Of a DNA stretch of 5,316 nucleotides, positions 1 to 5,316 are shown piece after piece. Position numbers and translations under genes: made by a program. The notes beneath the pieces were generated by a model. The model saw only the letters and a program-made list of their open reading frames with translations, had not been told where the DNA came from and searched no databases. Every line of letters starts with the position of its first letter. Position 1 is the first letter of the stretch. Origin of the DNA: an uncultured Gemmatimonadota bacterium (lineage in GTDB: Bacteria > Gemmatimonadota > Gemmatimonadetes > Gemmatimonadales > Gemmatimonadaceae); the NCBI GenBank assembly GCA_903894655.1, contig CAITQY010000271.1:1-5316 (forward strand), in the 5' to 3' direction.

Positions 1-1479
1 CGCGAAGGCGTAGCGCTAATGCCGCGCGGATCGGGCAGCGGTATGGCGGCCGGCGCGGTGGGCCCTGGCGTGATCGTGGACCTGAGCCGCCTCCGTCAGC
101 TCGGCCCAGTCGACGTGGATGCGCAGCGTATCCGGATCGGTGCCGGCGTGACGCGCGGCGAGATCGATGACGCCGCTCGGCGCGAAGGGCTGCGTTTTCC
201 GGTGGACCCCTCGAGCGGCCGGTTCTGCACCATCGGCGGTATGGTGGGCGCCAACGCGGCGGGTGCGCGGACGCTCAAGTTCGGAGCGACCCGGCCCTGG
301 GTACTGGGCGTGCGGTGCGTGTTCGACGACGGCACCGATGTGTGGGTGCGGCGTGATGCGCCATGGCCGATCGGTGTCCCCGCCGTGCGACGGCTGTCCG
401 ACGCGATGGCGCAGATCCGTGCTCAAGTCGGCCGCGAGATCCGGGCCGAGGCGTTGTCGCACGTCGGCGTGCGGAAGGAGTCGTCGGGCTATGCGATCGC
501 CGAGGCGCTGCGCGCCGACGGACATCTGGTGGATCTGCTGGTGGGGAGCGAGGGGACGCTTGCCCTCTTCACGGAAGTGGAGCTGGCGCTGATTCCGGTG
601 GCGGGGGCGACGGCCACCATCCTGGCGATTTTCGATTCGCTGGAGGCGGCCACGGCCTGTGCCGTCGAGGCCCGGATCGATGGCGCGACGGCCTGCGAGT
701 TGTTGGATCGCACCTTCCTCGACGTGGCGGCCACGGATGGCCCGACGGGCATTCCCTCGCACGCCGACGCGGTGCTGCTGATGGAGGTGGAAGGCGAATC
801 GGCGGTCGCGGCGTTGCATGCCATGACCCAGCTGGCGGCTCGCGCCGCGCGACATGGCGCGAGCGACGTCCACACGGCGGTCGAGGCCGACGACGAGCAC
901 CGATTGTGGGCGCTGCGTCATGCGGCGAGTCCGATCCTCTCGCGCCTGGCGCCACGGCTACGCTCCATGCAGTTCATCGAAGACGGGTGCGTGCCTCCCG
1001 ACCGGTTCCCCGACTACGTGCGGGGGGTGCGGCGGGCGCTCGACCACTTCGACATGCCGGGCGTGATCTTCGGACACGCGGGCGACGCGCATGCGCATGT
1101 GAATCCGCTGGTGGATGTCACGCGCGGTGGATGGCGAGATCGCGTGCACGGGATTCTGGATCGCGTCTGCGAGCTCACGGCGGTGCTGGGCGGCACGCTG
1201 GCGGGGGAGCATGGCGATGGACGGTTGCGGGCGCCGCTGCTGGATCGGGTGTGGGGGCTCGAAGCGCGGGCGGCCTTCGCGCATGTGAAGGACGCCGCGG
1301 ATCCGTCGGGGGTGCTCAACCCGGGCTGCAAGATCGCCCGCGATGGCGACCGCGCGATCACGGCGCTGCGACATGATCCCGACGCGGTGCCGCTGCCTGC
1401 CGCCGCCCGCGCGGCGCTCGACGAGATCGAGCGGACGCGGAGCTGGAACCGCTTCCGTTTGGACTCTATCGGGGGCTAG
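1..1479 (+). CDS. FAD-linked 2-hydroxyacid oxidase/dehydrogenase (GlcD / D-lactate dehydrogenase type), 5'-truncated by window edge
   Basis: The reading frame is open from base 1 and ends at TAG 1477-1479, so the true start lies upstream. The ATG at 19 falls inside the FAD-binding fold (PRGSGSGMAAGAV, matching the usual P-x-G-G-G-T-G-L-x-x-G-A pattern) and is not the start. Further FAD-domain motifs follow: CTIGGMVGANAAGA (226-267), GATRPWVLGVR (286-318) and LLVGSEGTLALFTEVEL (535-585). The C-terminal FAD-oxidase domain shows FGHAGDAHAHVNP (1069-1107), GEHGDGRLR (1204-1230) and DPSGVLNPGCKI (1300-1335). In this family the two histidines of HxGDxxxH and the Glu of GEHG are metal or substrate ligands, and all are kept. 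Members oxidise lactate, glycolate or 2-hydroxyglutarate and pass electrons to a carrier; the substrate here cannot be read. No cysteine-rich Fe-S domain follows, unlike YdiJ-type fusions. The family assignment is secure and the substrate is open. Confidence 0.9.
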   Translation, partial: REGVALMPRGSGSGMAAGAVGPGVIVDLSRLRQLGPVDVDAQRIRIGAGVTRGEIDDAARREGLRFPVDPSSGRFCTIGGMVGANAAGARTLKFGATRPWVLGVRCVFDDGTDVWVRRDAPWPIGVPAVRRLSDAMAQIRAQVGREIRAEALSHVGVRKESSGYAIAEALRADGHLVDLLVGSEGTLALFTEVELALIPVAGATATILAIFDSLEAATACAVEARIDGATACELLDRTFLDVAATDGPTGIPSHADAVLLMEVEGESAVAALHAMTQLAARAARHGASDVHTAVEADDEHRLWALRHAASPILSRLAPRLRSMQFIEDGCVPPDRFPDYVRGVRRALDHFDMPGVIFGHAGDAHAHVNPLVDVTRGGWRDRVHGILDRVCELTAVLGGTLAGEHGDGRLRAPLLDRVWGLEARAAFAHVKDAADPSGVLNPGCKIARDGDRAITALRHDPDAVPLPAAARAALDEIERTRSWNRFRLDSIGG

Positions 1480-1521
1480 CTGTTTCTCGGACAGGGGGCA
1501 AGCGGAAGGCGCCGGACGGCC

Positions 1522-1530
1522 GGAGGAGGG
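1522..1530 (+). promoter_or_regulatory. Shine-Dalgarno-like GGAGGAGGG ahead of a leader ORF
   Basis: The purine run GGAGGAGGG ends 10 bases before ATG 1541, a workable spacing. It is the best ribosome binding site in the 128-base gap between the oxidase and thyX, yet it lies 77 bases upstream of the thyX ATG and so cannot serve that start directly. Short inverted repeats surround it (GGCGC at 1508-1512 with GCGCC at 1532-1536), which could place it in an RNA loop. Confidence 0.4.
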
Positions 1531-1540
1531 TGCGCCGCCG

Positions 1541-1621
1541 ATGAGATTGGCGATATTACGGCGGTACCGCCCTGCTGCCAGCGCTTCATTCACCCGATTT
1601 CTCTGCCATGCCGCTCTCTGA
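1541..1621 (+). CDS. Possible 26-residue leader peptide overlapping the thyX start
   Basis: ATG 1541 opens a 26-codon frame (begins MRLAILRRYRP, ends FLCHAAL) that stops at TGA 1619-1621. It therefore overlaps the first 14 bases of thyX, which starts at 1608 in another frame. It has a GGAGGAGGG ribosome binding site 10 bases upstream, whereas the thyX ATG has only pyrimidine-rich sequence before it (TTTCTCTGCC). This arrangement suits translational coupling: ribosomes finishing the leader would re-initiate at the nearby thyX ATG. The peptide carries five arginines and has no recognisable domain. It could equally be a chance ORF in GC-rich DNA. The coupling role is inference. Confidence 0.3.
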   Translation: MRLAILRRYRPAASASFTRFLCHAAL

Positions 1622-2375
1622 CGCCGCGATTCTCCGCGAGCCCAAGATCACCGTGCTCGCCCGTCCCCAGTTTGTCGAGGCCAGCCATCTGCCGGTGCAG
1701 TGGATCGGTGAGTCCACCGACGGCGAGCGTCTCGCCGAGTTTGCCGGCCGCCTCTGCTACATGAGTCAGCGCAATCCGGCGGGTCGGACCACGCGGGATT
1801 ACCTCGAGAACATCAAGAAGCAAGGGCACGGCAGCGTGCTCGAACATGCGAGCTACTCGATTCTGTTCGAGGGCGTGAGTCGATCGCTCACGCACGAACT
1901 GGTGCGTCATCGCGCGGGCTTCGCTTACTCCCAACTATCGCAGCGCTACGTCGATGAGAGCGATGCCCAGTTCGTGATGCCGCCGGCCATGATCGGGGAC
2001 GAACCACTCGAGCAGGCGTGGCGCGCGCAGGTCACGAGTGCGGTGGAGAGCTACATCTCGCTGGTCGAGTCTCTGATGACGCGATACGCGTGGGTGGATG
2101 ACAAAGTCCACCGCCGCAAGATGGCGCGCGAAGCCGCGCGCGGGGTGCTGCCGAATAGCACGGAAACGAAGATCGTGGTCACGGCAAACGCGCGGGCATG
2201 GCGCACGATGCTGGAGCTGCGCTCGAGCGAAGGGGCGGAGCTCGAAATCCGTCGCTTAGCGGTGATGGCGTTGCGCGTGCTCGTCCAGGAAGCGCCCGCG
2301 TTCTTCAGCGACTTCGAGATTTATGACGGGGCGGATCGGCGCGAAGCGGCACGGATCAGCTACCACAAGGTGTAG
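1608..2375 (+). CDS. thyX: Flavin-dependent thymidylate synthase ThyX
   Basis: This 255-residue protein is of normal length for ThyX. ThyX methylates dUMP to dTMP in the cytoplasm, using methylenetetrahydrofolate as carbon donor and NADPH-reduced FAD as reductant, and works as a homotetramer. Visible motifs are HGSVLEH (residues 74-80), the signature RHRAGFAYSQLSQRY (100-114), LPNSTETK (181-188) and NARAWRTMLELR (194-205), in the order and spacing expected of the family. The signature has eight residues between RHR and the serine aligned with the family's conserved one (S111), one more than the textbook RHRX7S. ATG 1608 is the only nearby in-frame ATG and gives a sensible N-terminus, but it lacks a Shine-Dalgarno sequence, so translation may be leaderless or coupled to the short ORF at 1541-1621. 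The gene follows the oxidase by 128 bases on the same strand. No thyA is seen in the window. Confidence 0.96.
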   Translation: MPLSDAAILREPKITVLARPQFVEASHLPVQWIGESTDGERLAEFAGRLCYMSQRNPAGRTTRDYLENIKKQGHGSVLEHASYSILFEGVSRSLTHELVRHRAGFAYSQLSQRYVDESDAQFVMPPAMIGDEPLEQAWRAQVTSAVESYISLVESLMTRYAWVDDKVHRRKMAREAARGVLPNSTETKIVVTANARAWRTMLELRSSEGAELEIRRLAVMALRVLVQEAPAFFSDFEIYDGADRREAARISYHKV

Positions 2376-2413
2376 CGCTGCTGCGCCGCGAAAGACATAC
2401 GGTCGAAATACAT

Positions 2414-2448
2414 ACGGGCCGCGATCACCTGAGGTGTTCGCGGCCCGT
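2414..2448. terminator. Strong hairpin between convergent genes, likely bidirectional terminator
   Basis: ACGGGCCGCGA (2414-2424) pairs perfectly with TCGCGGCCCGT (2438-2448). Inside, after a T-T mismatch, CACC (2426-2429) pairs with GGTG (2433-2436) around a TGA loop. It sits 38 bases past the thyX stop and 29 bases past the stop of the minus-strand gene, which is where both transcripts should end. No long T-run follows on either strand; on the minus strand the next bases include ATGTATTTC, a weak one. The stem is clear and the terminator role is inferred from position. Confidence 0.65.
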
Positions 2449-2477
2449 GGTCCTGCATAGACGAAGATAGTGTAGAC

Positions 2478-3035
2478 TCAGTCTCCCTCGACGTCGAAAG
2501 TGAAGGCATCAGCCTGCCGGATGGAGTCCAGCCAGCTTTCGACACCGGCATCGTCTTCCAGCGACTGTCCGGCTCCGCCCGACGCGACCGTGTTGGTGGA
2601 CGCGAACGAAAAGCTGAGTGCCCGGTCGGTACCTTCGGGCCAGTCCGGCATCGCCAAGCCAGCCGCGACGCGCCGCAGCGTCGACCCACACGAGCCGAGC
2701 AACTCAGAGGCCCGCGCCTCGAGTGTCAGCAACGGGATATCAAGATCCTGCGTGACCAACCGACCCGTCGTTCCATCTCGCCACGCCGAATCACCGACCG
2801 CACCGCGGTCCGGCCATACGCCCAGATGGCGCACGACTCCGGTGTGTGCTTCCAGTCGTTCACTCTCCACGGTGGCCGCGAGGGCCAGCGCCAGAGACTG
2901 CGCGTCGGCGACGCCGTACAGCGTGACTACTTCACGCCGCGAGCGAGTACCGAAGGGAAGCACGGGAATCGAATTCACGTGCGCAACTATCGGCGAATCG
3001 CTCGGACGCACCTCGAGTCGTACGAGGACGTCCAT
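2478..3035 (-). CDS. Hypothetical soluble protein, 185 aa, function unknown
   Basis: I do not recognise this protein. The start at 3035 (MDVLVRLEVRP) is set by a near-perfect Shine-Dalgarno AGGAGGT six bases upstream, which is strong evidence that the frame is translated. The product has no signal peptide or membrane helix when started here. It opens with a strand-like hydrophobic stretch (residues 1-9) and has a middle part with alternating hydrophobic and charged residues (REVVTLYGVADAQSLALALA). Further on it has a Ser/Thr/Gly-rich stretch (LSFSFASTNTVASGGAGQS) and an acidic tail ending DAFTFDVEGD. There is a single cysteine and no catalytic motif I can name. The frame stays open 43 codons upstream to a TTG at 3164, but that extension has no ribosome binding site. 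It lies downstream of the small membrane-protein gene on the same strand, 141 bases away, and converges on thyX. Confidence 0.8.
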   Translation of the reverse strand: MDVLVRLEVRPSDSPIVAHVNSIPVLPFGTRSRREVVTLYGVADAQSLALALAATVESERLEAHTGVVRHLGVWPDRGAVGDSAWRDGTTGRLVTQDLDIPLLTLEARASELLGSCGSTLRRVAAGLAMPDWPEGTDRALSFSFASTNTVASGGAGQSLEDDAGVESWLDSIRQADAFTFDVEGD

Positions 3036-3176
3036 GTTGCTACCTCCTGTGCGAAAAAGTGTAAGTGCCAACAAGGCGATCCGTCCGGCACATGCGCCGT
3101 ATACAGGAGTGACTAGCCACCTTGTGATGAGCAACACCGACCGCCACACCAACCGCCACGCCAACTGGACCGTGCG
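3036..3176. other. 141-base gap between two same-strand genes with short 12-base tandem repeat
   Basis: On the plus strand CACCGACCGCCA (3135-3146) is followed directly by CACCAACCGCCA (3147-3158), 11 of 12 bases identical, and then by a partial third copy CGCCAAC. The repeats lie just past the end of the membrane-protein gene. Nearer the downstream gene there is a GTATAC (3099-3104) that could belong to a -10 element, but no convincing -35 accompanies it. No terminator with a T-run is visible, so read-through from the membrane-protein gene is possible. Confidence 0.4.
3042..3048 (-). promoter_or_regulatory. Ribosome binding site AGGAGGT that fixes the start at 3035
   Basis: Read on the minus strand, AGGAGGT is followed by six bases (AGCAAC) and then ATG. 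This is the canonical sequence and spacing. It decides in favour of the 185-residue protein over the longer frame beginning at TTG 3164. Confidence 0.85.
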
Positions 3177-3656
3177 TCAGCCGCGTGCCTCGCCGATGGC
3201 CACCCAAACGGCGCCGAGAAGCGCGACCGCAACGGCTGCTCCGATAGCAACCACGCCGGAGGGTGTCGCCGTCACCGCGTAACCGATTCGTAACGTGGAC
3301 GGGAGCACCCAGAGGGCCAGCGAAGCATACCCCACGGCAGCGAGCATGACGGCTGCGATGCGTGTAACACCGCGTAACGGAAGCACCAGGAGGGCAAGGA
3401 GCACGCCCCAGCCGGTCGCGATGATCAGGTGATGCAGATACCCAAGAGCGACCGACGTGAGTGGTGCCGCCGAGGACGCCACCCCAACGCGCTCGAGCAG
3501 CCCGCGTCCGGCGAGCCGGAACACGCGACCCGCCTCGCCCTCGCGCCAACCGAGACCGAGCAGCGCGCCACCGGTCGCGATCGCGGTGAGCGTGCCGGCC
3601 GCAAGCGCGGCATCGATGAGTTGCGTGAAGCGGCCGTGCGCGTTGCCGTGAGCCAT
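3177..3656 (-). CDS. Small four-helix integral membrane protein, function unknown
   Basis: The product is 159 residues if started at ATG 3656 (MAHGNAHGRF), or 166 if started at TTG 3677; neither start has a good Shine-Dalgarno sequence. Four hydrophobic segments are visible at about residues 13-37, 69-92, 97-118 and 133-154. They are joined by a charged loop of about 30 residues (REGEAGRVFRLAGRGLLER region) and two short turns, which suggests an inner-membrane bundle. A His-His pair (H75-H76) lies in the second helix; paired membrane histidines can bind haem or metal, but nothing else supports that here. The pattern of a real membrane protein is clear in this frame, while the opposite frames give Arg/Ser/Pro-rich shadows. 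It is divergent from the DUF1800 gene and lies upstream of the unknown 185-residue gene. I cannot assign a family. Confidence 0.78.
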   Translation of the reverse strand: MAHGNAHGRFTQLIDAALAAGTLTAIATGGALLGLGWREGEAGRVFRLAGRGLLERVGVASSAAPLTSVALGYLHHLIIATGWGVLLALLVLPLRGVTRIAAVMLAAVGYASLALWVLPSTLRIGYAVTATPSGVVAIGAAVAVALLGAVWVAIGEARG

Positions 3657-3712
3657 ATCCGAAGAAAGATAAAGCAACGCGAAAGCGCGGCGCGGTTAAC
3701 GATGCGCCAAAC

Positions 3713-3730
3713 CTTCCGTCACAACGGAAG
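3713..3730. repeat. Perfect 7-base inverted repeat upstream of the DUF1800 gene
   Basis: CTTCCGT (3713-3719) and ACGGAAG (3724-3730) are exact reverse complements around a CACA spacer. It lies 21 bases before the TTG start and 9 bases before its ribosome binding site. It could be a transcription-factor operator or a hairpin in the 5' untranslated RNA; the sequence does not tell which. Confidence 0.5.
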
Positions 3731-3739
3731 ACTTCAATC

Positions 3740-3744
3740 GAGGG
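3740..3744 (+). promoter_or_regulatory. Ribosome binding site GAGGG supporting the TTG start at 3752
   Basis: GAGGG ends seven bases before TTG 3752. No ATG or GTG occurs in this frame anywhere between the divergent gene and the signal peptide, so this site decides the start. Confidence 0.6.
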
Positions 3745-3751
3745 TTCACGC

Positions 3752-5316
3752 TTGCCGCTGTTCCGCCTGTCCTTTTACCCGCTGTTCGGGTTGTCCCTGT
3801 TCGTACTGGGATGCGCTGCCACGGTGCCGTCGCGGCCCGCCGCTTCCGTTTCGTCCGCCGCCGTCGCGTCGGCCGAGACAGTGGCCTCCCGAGAGCAGAC
3901 GGCCGACCAGCAGGTGCACCACGTCCTCAACCGACTTGCCTTCGGCGCCCGACCGGGCGACGTCGAGGCCGTTCGGGCCATGGGCGTCGATGCCTGGATC
4001 GAGCGCCAGCTCGCTCCCGAGCGCATGCCGGATGTGGCCGCGGAGCAGTTCGTGGCCCGCTTCACATCCCTTGGACAGACCGGCGAGCAACTGCTGGTAG
4101 ACCATCCGCCGCCAGCCGCCGTGGCCGCCCAGCTACAGCGCCGCGGTGGCACCATGAGTGCCGCCGATTCCGCCGCCCTGCGTGAGCAGGGACGACAGTC
4201 GTATGCGTTTGTGGGGGAACTCGCCTCGAGTCGGGTGGCGCGCGCGGTCATCAGCGAGCGTCAGCTCAACGAAGTGATGGTCGATTTCTGGGAAAATCAT
4301 TTCAACGTATTCGCCGGGAAGGATCGTACGCGCTATTTCCTCCCCGAGTACGACAGCAAGACGATCCGCCCCCATGCGCTGGGCAGCTTCCGCGAGTTGC
4401 TCGGTGCCGTGGCCAAGAGCCCCGCAATGCTCTACTACCTCGACAACTGGCAGAGCGTAGCCGACAGCGGACGGCCCACGTTGCGGGCGGCGCAGCGGCC
4501 GATGAATGCGCGGCAGGCTGCCCGACGCGCGGCGGCGGTGCAGCAACGCATCGCGCAGAATCCGCAACTACAGCAGGCCGCGCAGCAGGCGGCGCCGCGG
4601 CGACGTGGTCTCAACGAGAACTACGCGCGGGAACTGATGGAGCTGCATACGCTGGGCGTGGACGGCGGCTATACGCAGCAGGATGTGATCGAAGTGGCGC
4701 GCGCCCTCACCGGGTGGACGATCGCGCGCGGTGCGCAGGGTGGCGGCTTCGCGTTCCGCGGCGACGTGCATGACGCGAGTGCCAAAACCATCCTCGGCAC
4801 GTCATTCGCCGCAAACAAGGGGATCGAGGAAGGCGAGGCGGTGCTCGATCTGCTGGCGTCGCATCCGAGCACGGCCAAGTTCATTGCCACCAAGCTGGCG
4901 CGTCGTTTCGTGAGCGACACCCCACCGGCGGCGCTGGTGGAGCGCGCGACGGCCACGTTCCGTCGCACGCAGGGCGATATTCGCGCCGTCGTGCGCACGA
5001 TCGTGACGAGCCCGGAGTTCTTCGCGTCGGCGAGCTATCGCGCCAAGGTGAAGTCGCCTTTCGAGCTGGTCGCCAGCACGATGCGGGCCATGAATGCGCC
5101 GCCCGATGCCACGCCGCGCACGTCGCAGTTGGTGAGCCGCCTCGGCCAACCGATTTTCGGCCATCAAGCGCCGAACGGGTATCCGGAAACCGGCGACGCG
5201 TGGATGAACACCGGCGCGATTCTCAATCGCATCAACTTCGGACTGGCCGCGGCATCAGGGCGCGTGCCGGGGATCAAGCTGTCGACGTGGCCACTCACCG
5301 CGCAGCTCGCGTCGTC
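3752..5316 (+). CDS. DUF1800 family lipoprotein, 3'-truncated by window edge
   Basis: The frame runs from TTG 3752 past the window end (521 residues visible). The N-terminus is a lipoprotein signal: MPLFR, a hydrophobic core, then the lipobox VLGC with C21 as the lipidated residue. A Ser/Ala-rich linker leads to the DUF1800 domain from about residue 56 (HHVLNRLAFGARPGDVEA). Typical motifs follow: FWENHF (179-184), IRPHALGSFRELL (205-217), SPAMLYYLDN (223-232), NENYARELMELHTLG (288-302), ALTGW (318-322) and PNGYP (474-478). Between 233 and 287 sits a Gln/Ala/Arg-rich low-complexity insert. DUF1800 (PF08811) has no firmly assigned biochemical role to my knowledge. Its genes often sit next to a DUF1501 gene, which would be expected just beyond the right edge. 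Lipidation implies export and membrane anchoring. Family call secure, function unknown. Confidence 0.92.
   Translation, partial: MPLFRLSFYPLFGLSLFVLGCAATVPSRPAASVSSAAVASAETVASREQTADQQVHHVLNRLAFGARPGDVEAVRAMGVDAWIERQLAPERMPDVAAEQFVARFTSLGQTGEQLLVDHPPPAAVAAQLQRRGGTMSAADSAALREQGRQSYAFVGELASSRVARAVISERQLNEVMVDFWENHFNVFAGKDRTRYFLPEYDSKTIRPHALGSFRELLGAVAKSPAMLYYLDNWQSVADSGRPTLRAAQRPMNARQAARRAAAVQQRIAQNPQLQQAAQQAAPRRRGLNENYARELMELHTLGVDGGYTQQDVIEVARALTGWTIARGAQGGGFAFRGDVHDASAKTILGTSFAANKGIEEGEAVLDLLASHPSTAKFIATKLARRFVSDTPPAALVERATATFRRTQGDIRAVVRTIVTSPEFFASASYRAKVKSPFELVASTMRAMNAPPDATPRTSQLVSRLGQPIFGHQAPNGYPETGDAWMNTGAILNRINFGLAAASGRVPGIKLSTWPLTAQLAS

Larger units (their letters stand above)
3657..3751. 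promoter_or_regulatory. Divergent intergenic region, presumed to hold promoters for both flanking genes
   Basis: The 95 bases separate the minus-strand membrane-protein gene from the plus-strand DUF1800 gene, so both promoters should lie here or just inside the genes. The stretch includes AT-richer patches (AAAGATAAAGCAA on the left, GTTAAC at 3695-3700) but no pair of boxes good enough to call. It also holds the inverted repeat at 3713-3730. Confidence 0.45.

Noticed and set aside
16..921. 301-residue ORF on the minus strand
   Set aside because: It is antisense to the clearly recognised FAD oxidase, is Arg/His/Pro-rich as expected of a shadow in GC-rich DNA, and has no domain.
363..1376. 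337-residue ORF on the plus strand in another frame
   Set aside because: It overlaps the FAD oxidase out of frame and consists of Gly/Arg/Ala-rich shadow sequence.
1546..1559. TTGGCG and TATTAC as possible promoter boxes before thyX
   Set aside because: The spacing is far too short for a -35/-10 pair, and the matches are poor.
958..1593. 211-residue ORF on the minus strand
   Set aside because: It is antisense to the oxidase 3' end, with composition and frame phase typical of a shadow ORF.
2395..2417. Direct repeat ACATACGG (2395-2402 and 2410-2417)
   Set aside because: Two 8-base copies in a short gap are weak evidence, and no attachment-site or regulatory context is visible.
2474..2484. 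AGACT-C-AGTCT palindrome across the stop codon of the minus-strand gene
   Set aside because: It is too short, with a one-base centre, to be more than chance; the nearby long hairpin is the likelier functional structure.
2500..3282. 260-residue ORF on the plus strand
   Set aside because: It is Ser/Thr/Arg/Ala/Pro-rich, lacks motifs, and lies opposite two minus-strand frames, one with a perfect ribosome binding site and one with clear membrane helices.
3040..3549. 169-residue minus-strand ORF containing a GVAVGVAVGVA repeat
   Set aside because: The repeat is an effect of the 12-base tandem DNA repeat at 3135-3165, and the rest is an out-of-frame shadow of the membrane-protein gene.
4133..4567. 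144-residue minus-strand ORF
   Set aside because: It is antisense to the conserved DUF1800 coding region and has no support of its own.
1..5316. Search for a defence system, CRISPR, phage, transposon or RNA gene
   Set aside because: No repeats, integrase, transposase, nuclease or toxin-antitoxin motifs, and no tRNA- or rRNA-like sequence, were seen.

Overview
The window is GC-rich throughout (roughly two thirds G+C by eye), densely coded and bacterial. A flavin-dependent ThyX, a lipidated DUF1800 protein and a GlcD-type FAD-linked oxidase together would suit a Gemmatimonadota-like soil or water bacterium. That taxonomic guess rests on general resemblance and no marker gene settles it.

Layout: (1) 1-1479, plus strand: the 3' part of an FAD-linked 2-hydroxyacid oxidase/dehydrogenase whose beginning lies outside the window. 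(2) 1608-2375, plus strand: thyX, complete, preceded by a possible 26-codon leader ORF that has a strong ribosome binding site and overlaps the thyX start. (3) 2376-2477: a convergent intergenic gap with a strong hairpin that probably ends transcription from both sides. (4) 2478-3035 and 3177-3656, minus strand: a soluble protein of unknown function with an excellent ribosome binding site and, upstream of it on the same strand, a small four-helix membrane protein of unknown function. (5) 3657-3751: a short divergent intergenic region with a perfect inverted repeat. (6) 3752-5316, plus strand: a DUF1800 lipoprotein with a TTG start, running off the right edge.

The genes do not form one obvious pathway. 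The oxidase probably feeds electrons from a 2-hydroxyacid into metabolism, ThyX makes dTMP, and the DUF1800 protein is predicted to be an exported, lipid-anchored protein of the kind often found next to a DUF1501 partner. The two minus-strand genes are the least understood part of the window. I saw no tRNA or rRNA, CRISPR array, insertion sequence, phage gene or defence system. The most useful second-look items are the leader ORF coupled to thyX, the one-residue-longer ThyX signature, and the two orphan minus-strand genes.
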